DNA from: Pseudoalteromonas marina | Lineage (GTDB): Bacteria > Pseudomonadota > Gammaproteobacteria > Enterobacterales > Alteromonadaceae | DNA: 64,000 nt | Reading direction: 5' to 3' | Assembly (NCBI RefSeq): GCF_000238335.3 | Contig: NZ_AHCB03000010.1 | Span: 124,001 to 188,000, forward strand | Shown here: positions 8,882-19,400 of the stretch, one piece after another | How positions within the stretch are numbered: the first letter of the stretch is position 1 | How the letters are laid out: the number at the start of each line of letters is the position of its first letter | The notes under the pieces: model-generated | The model's input: only the letters and a program-made list of their open reading frames with translations | Database searches by the model: none | Told to the model about the DNA's origin: nothing | Program-made: the position numbers and the translations under genes

Positions 8882-9733
8882 ATGAATATTGTCACGCCAT
8901 TTCCATCAATTAATATAAACACAGCCAATGTTTATACGGAAACCGCTCGTCGTGACAATCAACTGCGGGAAGTCATTCCTGCTCCTTCTGCAAATAGCGC
9001 AAGTAATACCGAAACCAAAGCGCAAAGCGATGCTGAAAAAGCCAAATTACCAGGTAACAATGAGGGTGCAACGTATAGTGCATCGGGTAAGTTAGCTGAC
9101 GAAAAAGTGGTTCAAGCGCGCGACGATGAAAACGCCGAGAACCCAGAGGAGTCTGAAGAGCAAAAAGCGCAGCAACAAGAGTCTGAGCAAGAACAGCAAG
9201 TTTTAGAGCAAGAGCAGCAGCAAATAAAAGAGCTAAAAGCGCGCGATACTGAAGTGCGTATTCACGAACAAGCCCATGCTTCTGTAGGCGGTAAATACGC
9301 AGGTTCGCCAAGTTACGAGTATCAACGTGGTCCTGACGGCACTAACTATGCAGTGGGCGGCGAGGTACAAATTGACGTTGCTGAAATTCCAGGTGACCCC
9401 CAAGCAACCATAGAAAAAATGCAAACGGTTAGAGCCGCAGCTCTAGCTCCTGCCGAGCCTTCGGGTGCTGACCGATCAATAGCGGCGGACGCGACTCAAA
9501 AGCTGGTAGCAGCTCAAGCTGAACTTGCAGGGCCTCAAAATGATGACGACGACAGCGCTGAAAACAATAGCAAAGCATCATTCACAAGCAGTGAAGCTCA
9601 AGAAACTAAAACGGCAGAAAGTGAAGAGCAAACACGAGATGCAGACGTGGAAGCACGCGCAGGACGAATTGCTAATTTTTATCAAATGGCAACTTCGCCA
9701 TCCACACAAAGTGGCTTTTCAGCAATCTCTTAG
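8882..9733 (+). CDS. SprA-related predicted metalloprotease
   Basis: A 283-aa protein with a low-complexity Glu/Gln-rich middle (about residues 80-120, probably coiled coil) followed by the SprA-related domain. That domain contains the zinc motif HEQAH (HExxH form), then GGKYAGSPSYEYQRGPDGTNYAVGGEV, a typical block of this family. The C-terminal 90 residues are acidic and disordered-looking. No signal peptide is visible, so it is either cytoplasmic or exported by a non-Sec route. It starts 4 bp after the small flagellar-like gene. A bidirectional hairpin terminator follows at 9808-9832. Activity is inferred only from the HExxH motif. Confidence 0.8.
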   Translation: MNIVTPFPSININTANVYTETARRDNQLREVIPAPSANSASNTETKAQSDAEKAKLPGNNEGATYSASGKLADEKVVQARDDENAENPEESEEQKAQQQESEQEQQVLEQEQQQIKELKARDTEVRIHEQAHASVGGKYAGSPSYEYQRGPDGTNYAVGGEVQIDVAEIPGDPQATIEKMQTVRAAALAPAEPSGADRSIAADATQKLVAAQAELAGPQNDDDDSAENNSKASFTSSEAQETKTAESEEQTRDADVEARAGRIANFYQMATSPSTQSGFSAIS

Positions 9734-9807
9734 CGAATAGCATGAACACCGAATATTAAACCCTCCTCAATAAATTACTTTTAATGTTTACTGATTTGAA
9801 TTAAATA

Positions 9808-9832
9808 AAAAAACCGCTTTCGCGGTTTTTTT
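9808..9832. terminator. Bidirectional rho-independent terminator
   Basis: A ten-base A-rich/GC stem (AAAAAACCGC and GCGGTTTTTT) with a four-base loop TTTC, flanked by A and T runs. It sits between two convergent genes, the SprA-type gene and tex, and can serve both strands. Confidence 0.88.
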
Positions 9833-9893
9833 ATTTTAAAGCGTAGAGCGCTTTCCGATTTTTACTTAAAAGCTAAACAAGCTATATGGCCTG

Positions 9894-12218
9894 CTATTTT
9901 TTTACTTTGGCATTCGCAAATGCATCGGCAAACGCGTTACCCATAACCGCATTACCGCTATCACGTTTAGGTTTAGCAGCTTTTGGTTGCGCATTGTTAG
10001 TGCGCGGCTGTTGTTTTTGTGCAGCAGGGGCTGGCTTGTTGCTGGTGTCTATTTCGTCGTTTAAACGCATGGTAAAGCTAATACGTTTACGCGAAGCATC
10101 AACCTCCACTACTTTAACTTTTACAATGTCGCCCGCTTTAACTACTTCGCGAGGATCAGATATAAACTTATTAGTAATCGCCGAAATATGTACTAACCCA
10201 TCTTGGTGAACACCTACATCTACAAACGCACCAAAGTTAGCAACATTCGATACAACACCTTCTAAAATCATACCTGGTTTTAGGTCACTTATTTTCTCTA
10301 CACCCGCTTTAAACTCAGCAGTTTTAAACTCTGGACGTGGATCGCGACCCGGCTTATCAAGCTCAGCAATAATATCGGTAACCGTAGGTAAACCAAATTT
10401 TTCGTTGGTGTAGTCGTTAGCAACAAGCTTGTTTAAAAATTCGCTGTTACCTATTAACGTGGTTACTTCTGCGTTGTTTTTTTCGCAAATTTGCTTAACA
10501 ACAGGGTAGGCTTCAGGGTGAACTGATGAGTTATCAAGTGGATCGCTGCCATTGTTAATTCGTAAGAAACCAGCAGCTTGTTCAAATGCTTTTGGCCCTA
10601 AGCGTTCTACTTTTTTTAGTTCACTACGTTTTGCAAATGATCCATTGGAATCGCGGTAATTTACAATGTTTTGCGCTAAGGTTTTGTTTAATCCTGATAC
10701 GCGTGTAAGTAAAGGAACCGACGCCATATTTAAATCAACACCTACCGAGTTTACACAGTCTTCAACAACGGCTGTCAGTGTTTGCCCGAGTTGGCTTTGC
10801 GACACATCGTGTTGATATTGCCCTACACCAATTGATTTTGGCTCTATTTTAACAAGCTCAGCAAGTGGGTCTTGCAAGCGACGTGCAATCGATACCGCGC
10901 CACGTAATGACACATCTAAGTCAGGAAATTCGTTAGCTGCAAATTCAGATGCTGAGTAAACCGACGCGCCAGCTTCGCTCACCATAATTTTATTAAGTTT
11001 TAACTCGGTATTTGCTTTCATTAGCTCAGCAACCAATTTGTCTGACTCGCGCGACGCTGTACCGTTACCAATGGCAATAAGTTCTACTTTGTGTTGGCGG
11101 CAAAGTTGCTCTAGTGTACGCAGCGACTTATCCCAATGATTTTGCGGGGCATGAGGGAAAATAGTTTGCGTAGTTAGCAGTTTACCTGTGCTGTCTACAA
11201 CAGCAATTTTGCAACCGGTGCGTAAACCGGGATCAAGACCAAGTGTTGTGCGTGGACCTGCAGGTGCCGCCATTAGTAAGTCTTTTAAGTTTTTAGCAAA
11301 TACATCAATAGCGCCTGCTTCTGCTTTTTCGCGCATGGCTGCAAAAAATTCGTTTTCTAGGTGTAAACCTAGCTTAATTTTCCAAGCCCATTGCACCACG
11401 CTTAAAAGCCAAGCACTCGCTGTTTGGTCGGTAATATTTAAGCGGTAGTGCTGTGCAATCATATTTGCACAAAGTTGAGCAGGGTTTTCAGAACTTGGCT
11501 CTGGGTTTACATTTAATTGAAGTATGCCTTCGTTGCGAGCTCGCAGCATAGCTAATGCACGATGAGAAGGAACTTTAGTAAGTAGCTCCTGATGATCGAA
11601 GTAATCGCGATATTTAGTGCCCGCTTGTTCTTGACCTTTAATTACCGTGCTTTGTATTGCACCGTTTTGGCTTATGTGACTTCTTAATTTAGCGAGTAAT
11701 TTTGCATCTTCGGCAAAACGCTCCATTAAAATAAATTTAGCACCATCAAGCACGGCTTTTGTGTCATCAAAGCCTTTATCAGCATTAATGTACTGCTCAG
11801 CGTGTTGCTCAGGATTTAAACTCGCGTCGGTAAATAACGCATCGGCTAGGGGCTCTATGCCTGCTTCTATAGCTATTTGGCCTTTGGTGCGGCGTTTTGC
11901 TTTATAGGGAAGATATAAATCTTCGAGTTCTGTTTTACTTTGCGCGCTAGTGATATCGGCTTTGAGCTCTGCGGTGAGCTTCTTTTGAGATTCGATAGTC
12001 GACAAAATAAAGCTACGACGCTCTTCAAGTTCTCGAAGGTAAGATAAACGCTGCTCTAGCAAGCGCAATTGAGTGTCATCTAAACCGCCGGTGACTTCTT
12101 TTCTGTAGCGGGCAATAAAGGGAACAGTTGCGCCTTCATCAAGTAATTTTGTTGCAGCAACAACTTGTTGTTGTTGTGCATTTAGCTCACTAGCTAAACG
12201 TGCAGAGATATCGCTCAT
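9894..12218 (-). CDS. tex: RNA-binding transcriptional accessory protein Tex
   Basis: A 774-aa cytoplasmic nucleic-acid-binding protein (YhgF in E. coli) thought to act in transcription and in tolerance of stalled or toxic expression. It shows the family's order: an N-terminal helical Tex region ([19 protein letters not shown]), an RNase H-like YqgF domain ([16 protein letters not shown]), helix-hairpin-helix elements ([20 protein letters not shown]), and a C-terminal S1 RNA-binding domain ([15 protein letters not shown]...DGLVHIS). The end is a Lys/Ala/Gln-rich tail. Length is normal. It is on the same strand as greB with two genes between them; in E. coli greB and yhgF are adjacent. Confidence 0.96.
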   Translation of the reverse strand: MSDISARLASELNAQQQQVVAATKLLDEGATVPFIARYRKEVTGGLDDTQLRLLEQRLSYLRELEERRSFILSTIESQKKLTAELKADITSAQSKTELEDLYLPYKAKRRTKGQIAIEAGIEPLADALFTDASLNPEQHAEQYINADKGFDDTKAVLDGAKFILMERFAEDAKLLAKLRSHISQNGAIQSTVIKGQEQAGTKYRDYFDHQELLTKVPSHRALAMLRARNEGILQLNVNPEPSSENPAQLCANMIAQHYRLNITDQTASAWLLSVVQWAWKIKLGLHLENEFFAAMREKAEAGAIDVFAKNLKDLLMAAPAGPRTTLGLDPGLRTGCKIAVVDSTGKLLTTQTIFPHAPQNHWDKSLRTLEQLCRQHKVELIAIGNGTASRESDKLVAELMKANTELKLNKIMVSEAGASVYSASEFAANEFPDLDVSLRGAVSIARRLQDPLAELVKIEPKSIGVGQYQHDVSQSQLGQTLTAVVEDCVNSVGVDLNMASVPLLTRVSGLNKTLAQNIVNYRDSNGSFAKRSELKKVERLGPKAFEQAAGFLRINNGSDPLDNSSVHPEAYPVVKQICEKNNAEVTTLIGNSEFLNKLVANDYTNEKFGLPTVTDIIAELDKPGRDPRPEFKTAEFKAGVEKISDLKPGMILEGVVSNVANFGAFVDVGVHQDGLVHISAITNKFISDPREVVKAGDIVKVKVVEVDASRKRISFTMRLNDEIDTSNKPAPAAQKQQPRTNNAQPKAAKPKRDSGNAVMGNAFADAFANAKVKK

Positions 12219-12304
12219 GCAAAAACCTTTTTAAACAAAAAATAAGACCAGAAATAAATATCTGGGTCGGCTAATTGCTTGAATAATATCACATGAAGTT
12301 GTAA

Positions 12305-12343
12305 TAAAAAGCTCTTAAAGCAAGCTATTTAACTTGCTTTAAG
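12305..12343 (-). terminator. Rho-independent terminator after the CBS-domain gene
   Basis: A perfect 11-bp inverted repeat (CTTAAAGCAAG at 12314-12324 and CTTGCTTTAAG at 12333-12343) with an 8-base loop. Read on the minus strand it is followed by a T-rich run (12305-12312). It lies between the CBS gene and the tex start. Confidence 0.75.
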
Positions 12344-12384
12344 ACGGTTGCTTTAGTTGAGATAGATAAGCGATAAAACAACCT

Positions 12385-12966
12385 CTAATGAGGGTGGTCT
12401 ACGCTTTCTAGTACGTCGCTAAACGAAGTGGCAATTGGGCTAATGTGCAGCGGAATATGCAATGTTTTAGCAATTTGGCGAGCTGAAATTAATCCACATA
12501 TTTCGTTATTGGCTGTTGTTACTAATAAAAACATCGCCCCTTGATGCTCCATTGTTTGTAAAGCATCGCCCACACAGGCATAACTTAAGCTTTGCATGCT
12601 GACACCCATTAGCTGGTTTATTGGGGTCATTACATGGCGAAGGCTCACTTCATTTCGCGGTGTATTTAAACGTTGAGCAATAATAGTAATTTTAGCACTT
12701 TGTAAATCAGCACTTGAAACAATACCTATTAGCTTGTGGTCGTCATCCATCACCAATACAAAGTCAGACTGCTGGCTGCTCGTTTGTTTAAGGGCGTCAG
12801 TGATTGTTGTTTCGTGCTGTGCTCGAACAGGTGTTTTTTGTGTAAAGTTATTCACCATTTTTAAAGCGGGTGAGGTCAAATCGATCAACGGTTGATTGTC
12901 AGCAAATGATTTTGCAATAACACCATGAGAGATATTTTGGGTACGTAATTCTTTAAAGTTAGACAT
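12385..12966 (-). CDS. CBS-domain protein
   Basis: A 193-aa soluble protein with two CBS domains. The first is near residues 45-100 (the TPVRAQHETTITDALK start and LIGIVSSADLQ end). The second is near 115-170 (HVMTPINQLMGVS start and EICGLISARQIAK end). CBS pairs usually bind adenosine nucleotides and tune a partner activity; no catalytic domain is attached. The ATG at 12966 is preferred over an in-frame GTG 9 bp upstream because AGGTGG sits at ideal distance from the ATG and overlaps the GTG. It lies between tex and greB, where E. coli has no gene. The partner is unknown. Confidence 0.85.
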   Translation of the reverse strand: MSNFKELRTQNISHGVIAKSFADNQPLIDLTSPALKMVNNFTQKTPVRAQHETTITDALKQTSSQQSDFVLVMDDDHKLIGIVSSADLQSAKITIIAQRLNTPRNEVSLRHVMTPINQLMGVSMQSLSYACVGDALQTMEHQGAMFLLVTTANNEICGLISARQIAKTLHIPLHISPIATSFSDVLESVDHPH

Positions 12967-13018
12967 AATATCCACCTATTAGTTAAAAATTTAATTAAAT
13001 TGAAAGTAATAAATTAAA

Positions 13019-13330
13019 TTAAATAACAGGGGGCCCACGTTGGTACGCAGTGCTAAACGGTCTGCTAAAAGATGAACTCTTGTAGAAAGAGTGAGCGCCT
13101 TTAGGGAGTGGTTGAGCTGCCTTAAGGGAAGTGACATCAACAAATGAATCTTCGTCAAAGTCAGGGGTTGCCTGATCGGGAATATCTAAGGCAATTAAAT
13201 TATTTAAAACGGTTGGGTGTTCAAGGTTGGTGTTTTGGTTGCTGGCATGCAAAGTCAAACTCACACTCATAAAAAGTGCAAACAATACGGCATTACTAAA
13301 TATGCGCTGTACTACGTTTGACATAACCAT
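13019..13330 (-). CDS. Small exported hypothetical protein
   Basis: About 103 aa, with no family recognised. From the ATG at 13330 (AAAGG six bases upstream) it has a signal-peptide-like N-terminus: a few polar residues, VQRIF, a hydrophobic stretch and LTLHAS as cleavage site. The mature part of about 75 residues is rich in Asp, Pro and Ser, with FDEDSFVDV in the middle and a Phe/Ser/Arg-rich C-terminal segment ending RGPPVI. A GTG 21 bp upstream is an alternative start without a better ribosome site. It is co-directional with its neighbours but separated by gaps of 50-100 bp, so it may be its own unit. Confidence 0.6.
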   Translation of the reverse strand: MVMSNVVQRIFSNAVLFALFMSVSLTLHASNQNTNLEHPTVLNNLIALDIPDQATPDFDEDSFVDVTSLKAAQPLPKGAHSFYKSSSFSRPFSTAYQRGPPVI

Positions 13331-13434
13331 TACAACCTTTGCTAATCCCACATTAAAATTATGTGCGAGCTATTTATATATAGCCTAATGCGATAATTTA
13401 AACAATCAAAAGTTAATATGATCTGAATCAAATG

Positions 13435-13917
13435 CTACTTAGCCGTTTTTTGATACTCAATTGAGTTTATGTACCACTCTTTTTTTCCCTGCGGTGTCAT
13501 TACTTCAAAATCGTCATCGACTTGTTTTTTAATAAGCGCCCGGGCCATGGGTGAGTCGATAGAAATATAGTCTTTTCGGTCATAAATTTCGTCTGGGCCC
13601 ACAATTCTGAACTTTTTTATGTCGCCTTGCTCATTTTCTATTTCGACCCACGCACCAAAAAATACTTTTCCGTCTTGCACGGGGGAGTAATCAATAATAT
13701 TTAAATCGGGAATACGCTTTCGCAAATAGCGAACACGTCGGTCTATTTGGCGCAGCAGTCGCTTATTATATTGATAGTCGGCATTTTCAGAGCGATCGCC
13801 TAAGCTTGCTGCCCAGCTGACTATTTTTGTTATTTCAGGGCGTTTTACATTCCACAGGTGGTCGTGTTCTTGTTGCAGTTGCAAGTAGCCTTCACGGGTA
13901 ATTAAATTTGTTTTCAT
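13435..13917 (-). CDS. greB: Transcription elongation factor GreB
   Basis: GreB enters the secondary channel of RNA polymerase and stimulates cleavage of backtracked transcripts. The 160-aa protein has the N-terminal antiparallel coiled coil with the acidic tip in GDRSENADYQYNKR (the Asp/Glu pair that acts at the polymerase active site). The C-terminal FKBP-like domain includes VFFGAWVEIENEQG and ISIDSPMARALI. GreB rather than GreA is indicated by the NADYQYNKRLLRQIDRRVRYL segment. It is divergent from ompR-envZ, the same arrangement as in E. coli. Confidence 0.95.
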   Translation of the reverse strand: MKTNLITREGYLQLQQEHDHLWNVKRPEITKIVSWAASLGDRSENADYQYNKRLLRQIDRRVRYLRKRIPDLNIIDYSPVQDGKVFFGAWVEIENEQGDIKKFRIVGPDEIYDRKDYISIDSPMARALIKKQVDDDFEVMTPQGKKEWYINSIEYQKTAK

Positions 13918-14111
13918 CGACTTTTAATTATTAGCTCTAATGATGGGCACGGTAATAAACTTAGAAAAATTTGTCGAGCTTAAAGTGTTTAAAGCAGCCA
14001 TTATTGTTGTTTGAAATGTTCAGTAACAATCTAAGGCCGTAATTAGTTTTTGATTATTTGTTTTTTCATTTATATTAATACTTAATTGGATATAAAAATA
14101 AGAAACAGGTA

Positions 14112-14831
14112 ATGGGACACGAAACGACAAAAGTATTGGTTGTAGACGACGATATGCGCTTACGCAGCTTATTGGAGCGTTATTTAGTAGAGCAAGGTTT
14201 TATTGTTAGAACCGCTGCAAACTCAGAGCAAATGGATAGGCTTTTAGAGCGCGAAAACTTTCACTTAATGGTACTCGACTTAATGCTTCCCGGTGAAGAT
14301 GGCTTATCTATTTGCCGTAGGTTACGCCAAAAAGAAAACGAAATCCCTATTGTTATGCTCACCGCAAAGGGCGACGAAGTCGATCGTATCATTGGTTTAG
14401 AGCTTGGCGCAGATGATTACATTCCAAAGCCATTTAATCCTCGTGAGTTACTTGCGCGCATTAAAGCCATATTGCGCCGCCGCGCTAAAGAAGTGCCAGG
14501 TGCGCCCGCCGCAGAAGAAAACCTAATTGCCTTTGGTAAATTTACGCTTAATTTAGCCACACGTGAAATGAGCGAAGGCGATAAAACAATATCGCTAACC
14601 AGCGGCGAGTTTGCCGTACTTAAAGCGCTTGTGTCACACCCAAGAGAGCCGCTTAGCCGCGATAAACTCATGAACTTAGCGCGTGGCCGAGATTACAGTG
14701 CCCTAGAGCGCAGTATTGATGTGCAAGTGTCGCGCCTTCGCCGCATGATTGAAATAGATGCGGCTAACCCGCGTTATATTCAAACTGTGTGGGGATTAGG
14801 GTACGTGTTTGTTCCTGACGGTGAAAAGTAG
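14112..14831 (+). CDS. ompR: Osmolarity response regulator OmpR
   Basis: A 239-aa two-component regulator that controls porin and envelope genes in response to EnvZ. It has a receiver domain with the acidic pocket VVDDD, phospho-acceptor D56 ([11 protein letters not shown]), T/K residues in MLTAKGDE and the PKPF loop. The winged-helix DNA-binding domain follows, with [46 protein letters not shown] and the final [15 protein letters not shown]. Length and motifs are typical. The start is preceded by AGAAACAGGT, giving AGG at suitable spacing. envZ follows after 5 bp. Confidence 0.97.
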   Translation: MGHETTKVLVVDDDMRLRSLLERYLVEQGFIVRTAANSEQMDRLLERENFHLMVLDLMLPGEDGLSICRRLRQKENEIPIVMLTAKGDEVDRIIGLELGADDYIPKPFNPRELLARIKAILRRRAKEVPGAPAAEENLIAFGKFTLNLATREMSEGDKTISLTSGEFAVLKALVSHPREPLSRDKLMNLARGRDYSALERSIDVQVSRLRRMIEIDAANPRYIQTVWGLGYVFVPDGEK

Positions 14832-14836
14832 TTTTT

Positions 14837-16153
14837 ATGGGATTTTTTCCGCGTAGTGCGTTTGGGCAAACTGTATTTTTGGTTGCGGCGTTATTACTTA
14901 TAAACCAAGTTGTATCTTACGTAACAGTTAGCTTATATGTTGTAAAACCCACCATAGAGCAAGTTAACTTAATGCTTGCTAAGCAAGTTAAAACCGTTTT
15001 TATTGACTGGGAAGACGGTATAGAAATAAACGACGACTTATCAGAAAAGTTTTTTGAAATAACCGGTATTGATGTGATGACCCAGCGCGAAGCCATGCGC
15101 CAAGGGCTTAGTCAAACCCGTGAATACCCAATGCTTTCACGTAGTATGTCTGCGCAGTTAAATGGCTCGGCGCGGGTGCGTATTACGCAAACTGGCCCAC
15201 TCGTTTATTGGATAGAGGCCCCGCAAGCGCCTGGCTATTGGGTTAAAATTCCGCTTTCAGGGTATCAAGAAAACAACCTCGAATTTTTAACGTTTTACTT
15301 ATCAAGTATCGGCTTCTTGAGTGTACTAGGTGGTTGGTTATTTGCACGCCACCTAAACCGCCCGCTTAAAGCACTGCAACAAGCGGCAGTAAAAGTAGGA
15401 AAAGGCGATTTTAGCACCAAGCTAGAAGAAGAAGGCTCTACTGAAGTCATAGAAGTAACGCGTGCGTTTAACCAAATGTCGCGCGGTATCGCTGCCCTTG
15501 AAAACGACCGCCGTTTACTTATGGCGGGTGTATCTCACGATTTACGCACACCACTCACACGTATTCGTTTAGCAACCGAGATGATGAGCGACCAAGACGA
15601 GTATCTTCGCGAAGGGATTATTTACGATATTGAAGATATGAACGGTATTATCGATCAATTTATTGAATATTTACGTCACCACAAACGCGAAGAACTCAGT
15701 TGTGAAGATATAAACGCGTTAGTGGGTGAAGTCGTTAATTGTGAGTTAAAGCATCAGCGTTCTATCACCTTTAAAAGTAACCCAAGTATAGAGAGTATTC
15801 CGCTCAGCAGCGTGGCTATAAAGCGTGTTGTAACTAACATGATTGAAAATGCCATTCGTTATTCTGACGGCGATATAGAGGTACTTAGTTATTATAACTC
15901 TAATAAAAAATACGTGGTCATCGCTGTAAACGATAATGGCCCAGGTATTCCTGAAAGTGAATTAGAGTCGGTATTTGAACCGTTTAAACAAGGTGATGCT
16001 GCACGAGGCAGTGAGGGCAGTGGCCTAGGCCTTGCTATTATTAAGCGTATTGTTGATATGCACGACGGCAAAGTAAAACTTGAAAACCGGCCTGAAGGCG
16101 GCTTAAGTGCACAAATTTATCTGCCTATAAAAATACAAAATTCTGCACAGTAA
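14837..16153 (+). CDS. envZ: Sensor histidine kinase EnvZ
   Basis: The inner-membrane partner of OmpR, 438 aa. TM1 is at about 10-33, a periplasmic domain at about 34-150, and TM2 at about 151-172. A HAMP segment follows ([15 protein letters not shown]). The dimerisation/phosphoacceptor H-box is [14 protein letters not shown]. The ATPase domain has the N-box [13 protein letters not shown]1 DNGPGIPES and G2 [11 protein letters not shown]. All catalytic elements are present. The last 20 codons and the stop are part of a direct repeat whose second copy lies 10 kb away at 26,130, and the gene's terminator hairpin overlaps its own stop codon. Confidence 0.96.
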   Translation: MGFFPRSAFGQTVFLVAALLLINQVVSYVTVSLYVVKPTIEQVNLMLAKQVKTVFIDWEDGIEINDDLSEKFFEITGIDVMTQREAMRQGLSQTREYPMLSRSMSAQLNGSARVRITQTGPLVYWIEAPQAPGYWVKIPLSGYQENNLEFLTFYLSSIGFLSVLGGWLFARHLNRPLKALQQAAVKVGKGDFSTKLEEEGSTEVIEVTRAFNQMSRGIAALENDRRLLMAGVSHDLRTPLTRIRLATEMMSDQDEYLREGIIYDIEDMNGIIDQFIEYLRHHKREELSCEDINALVGEVVNCELKHQRSITFKSNPSIESIPLSSVAIKRVVTNMIENAIRYSDGDIEVLSYYNSNKKYVVIAVNDNGPGIPESELESVFEPFKQGDAARGSEGSGLGLAIIKRIVDMHDGKVKLENRPEGGLSAQIYLPIKIQNSAQ

Positions 16154-16167
16154 CCTGTGCAGAATTT
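16141..16167. terminator. envZ terminator (overlaps the stop codon)
   Basis: A perfect ten-base stem (TTCTGCACAG and CTGTGCAGAA) with loop TAAC. The loop contains the envZ stop codon, and the hairpin is followed by TTTGCT. The second copy at 26177-26203 keeps the stem. Confidence 0.8.
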
Positions 16168-16214
16168 GCTATTTGTAACACTTAAATATCTGTAACCTGA
16201 TATAACCGTGAAGC

Positions 16215-16264
16215 CTAAAGTGCTTTACAGCGGATGGCAGTGCCGCCGCTGGTGGCAAGTGTTA
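16215..16264 (-). pseudogene. 3' remnant of a GH97 gene
   Basis: Read on the minus strand this encodes the C-terminus of the GH97 protein (TSGGTAIR then CKAL and a TAG stop), where the intact gene at 26252 reads TSGGTAIRFKAL and TAA. Homology stops abruptly at 16264. It shows that the ancestral order here was envZ followed by convergent GH97. Confidence 0.85.
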
Positions 16265-16440
16265 AGTAAAAGTAAGTCATTAACTAAGCTTGTAAACACA
16301 AGTCTATATCCCATACACCTAACTCCTAATTATTTTTAAATAGCCGACTACAGTAAACTGTTAACTTTTAAGGTTTAAAATGTTGATGTTTGTTTTTTTT
16401 TGTTAATATGCGTCGGCTGTTAAACTTTAAGGAACAAAGT

Positions 16441-19400
16441 GTGAAAATCTCGTTTTATCCCAACAATAATCTTGTACCCCTTGTTTTTTTTACTATATTG
16501 CTAAGCGTTTTTTGCTTTCCTGCAAGCTCTATGGGGATGTTTTATCCAGTAGAACCAATAACAATTAATCCAAAAGCTCCAACAGCTTTCGCATTTACAA
16601 AAGATGAGAGTTCAATCAGAATTTCTTGGAGTTGGGGAAGCTATGATGATGGTGGAGGGTTGTTATATGGTAGTGGTAGTTCATCGGCAGTAGCATTTCC
16701 GTGCAGCGGTTTTTGTAATTCAGAAACCACTTTTTCGGTCGAAGTTTCTGAGGATGATAGTTCTTTTAGGGTGGTAGCTGAAGGGTTAAGTTACAAGAGT
16801 TATTACTTTTCATTAGCGGGATATAGCAAACACGTATTTAGGGTTCGAGCTGTAAAAAAAATTAATGGCGAAAATAAGTACAGTGATTATTTAGTTAGCC
16901 CTCCCATAATAGTTCCTGAAGTAAAAAAACTACCTAAACCAATTATTGCTCCGTCGACAAGTACTATTCGGTACAACACTTATGTTTCAATTACTTCTGA
17001 GCCTTCTGCAACAATATTTTATAAAACTATTGGTTTAGGTTCATCATGCTCAAATCTTGATGGTTGGAAGGTTTACAAAAATGCATTTAAGCTTTCTTCG
17101 TCAGCTAATGTATGTGCTAAAGCTCATAAAAGCGGGTGGAAAGATAGTGACATACAATCTAAAAGTTACACTTTGCAATTAGAGCCTCCAATCTTTAATG
17201 TAACAACTCCATTAGTTGATGGCGCCAAAGTCTCAATTTATTCTCAACAAAATGCATCTATTAAATATAAATTAGTTTCTAGAGGAAGTAGTTGTACAAA
17301 TGGTTCTGTAAATTCTTATTCGTCACCAATTACTCTTAGAGCAAGCCAAAAAGTGTGTGCTTATACAGTAAAAGCTGGTTGGAAAAGTAGCGACACTGTA
17401 AGTAAAGACTATTTACTTAAATTAAATAAACCATCTATTAAACCTGACTTAAATAAAGTGACAGCTGGCGACGATATAACGATAACCTCCAATCAAAACG
17501 CAACTATAAAATATAAATTAATATCACTTAATGCTAATTGTACTAATTCTGGCTGGCAGTCTTCTGCTCCTGTTATTTCTTTAACTCAGAACAAAAGAGT
17601 GTGTGCAAAAGCAGTTAAATCAAATTGGAGTGACAGTGATATAACGTTCAAAGACTTTACTGTTTTGTTAACCCCACACTCGACACTTACTACACAAACC
17701 CCAAATGATACAAGTAACTTTATTGACACAGTTGCTCCTAGTAGTCAATTAATAGGTAGCTTGGAGGGACAAGCTGGTGTAAGTGGTGGCGCCTCAACGT
17801 ATCATATTCCAATCCAATTACCGCCGGGCAGAGCTGGCATGCAGCCTGAAGTATCACTTAATTATTCATCCCGCAGTGGTAATGGTATTTCCGGAATGGG
17901 GTGGTCGCTATCTGCTAGCTCAAGTATTACAAGGTGCGCAGCCACATATGCACAAGATGGCTTCATGCAAAACCCACAATATAATAGTAATGACAGGCTG
18001 TGCTTAGATGGTCAGCGTTTAATTAATACATCAGGTAGCTATGGAAGCTCAGGGACTGAATATCGTACTGAAATAGATAGCTTTGTGCGTGTAACACAAA
18101 GTGGTTCACTAAATGGCTCATCTACATGGTTCAGAGTTGAATATAAAAATGGCCGAGTTGCTTATTTTGGTAAAGACGCAAAATCACGGTTAGTTCATAG
18201 TGGTAAAACGGCTACTTACTCTTGGTTAATGCAGTATCAACACGATGCAACAGAGAACAACTTTATAAACTATGAATACGGTGACTTTGGTGTTAGTGAG
18301 AAGCTTTTAACTGGTATTTATTACACTAAATCGAGTGCTAATATAAGTAGTTCTGGCGATAAAATGATCAGCTTTGTATATCAATCAAGTTACAAATCAG
18401 GTTTTGGTTATGTATGGGGTGGCAAATACGAAAACACACAGAACCTTGCTAGGATAGATATCATTCCAGATGACTCTACGGAGAGTGTCGAGAAAAGTTA
18501 CCACCTTATTTATGATGAGCATTATTTAAGTCGCCTAGAGCTGTGTAAGTCATCCACTTGCAATACGGGCAATCAATTGGCTGCTACTGATTTTGCATGG
18601 AATATAGAAGAGCTTTCTTTTAGTAATACCGATGACCATCCTTATGCAAATGTTGCGATAGAGCCAACAGATATGGTTTTGGCATCAGGCTCATTTTATG
18701 ACACCAGCAGCGATTATACTGGTGATGGTCTGAATGACATAAAAATGCTTGAACAGGTGCAAGAAATTGCAGGTAATCAAACAACTTTTGATATTACGAG
18801 TTTCCCTGACTATTCCCAGTTTAATAATGGTGCTGTGAATGTTCATAAAATTAGTGGTTATATCGATTATAACTTGAATGGCATCGCTGATTTTGTTTAT
18901 TTAGACTCCAATTTAAAATTATCTATTGTTGAGCTAAATCGTGAGACAGGAGCTTATGAGGATGTCTTTTCTACAAATATCCCTGCGGCGTGTGATTTGG
19001 TTGTCGTTAATGATGGTAGATATAATCCGATGAGTGAGCCTTGTAATAGTTTTGCTCAAGACATGAACAGTGATGGCTACGCGGATTTTATCATCCAAGA
19101 TAGAGCGAATGGCCAGCTCAAAGTTTATCTTAGAAACACCGATGCTACAGGTAAGCCTATTAGTGGCTTCATTCATATTGGTAACGTAGCCTTAAGTATT
19201 CCTAAATTTAGTATTGCTGATATTAATGGGGATGGTACACCTGATGTTTATTATCCTGATTTTGGGAAGTGGGTTGAGCTCTCTGTAGCAGGTAGCACAT
19301 TGTTATTCACTAATCATGATTTAGGAATAAATCCTGACTTCTTTCCTTCGCGTATGAAAAAGGCTATATGGCTTGATGTCAACGGGGATAACTTACTTGA

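Larger units (their letters stand above)
16094..16264. repeat. Left copy of a ~171-bp direct repeat flanking the RHS island
   Basis: This stretch holds the last 20 codons of envZ, the terminator and, on the minus strand, the last 16 or so codons of a GH97 gene. It matches 26130-26301 with 7 substitutions and one single-base indel over 172 aligned columns (counted by hand). The envZ part is functional here; the GH97 part is a stump. Confidence 0.95.

Noticed and set aside
8973..9424. Minus-strand frames opposite the SprA-type gene
   Set aside because: They overlap the Glu/Gln-rich coding part and are composition artefacts.
16390..16440. Longer N-terminus of the RHS protein from TTG 16390 or ATG 16408
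   Set aside because: No ribosome site; the GTG at 16441 has AAGGA at good distance and opens directly into a signal peptide.
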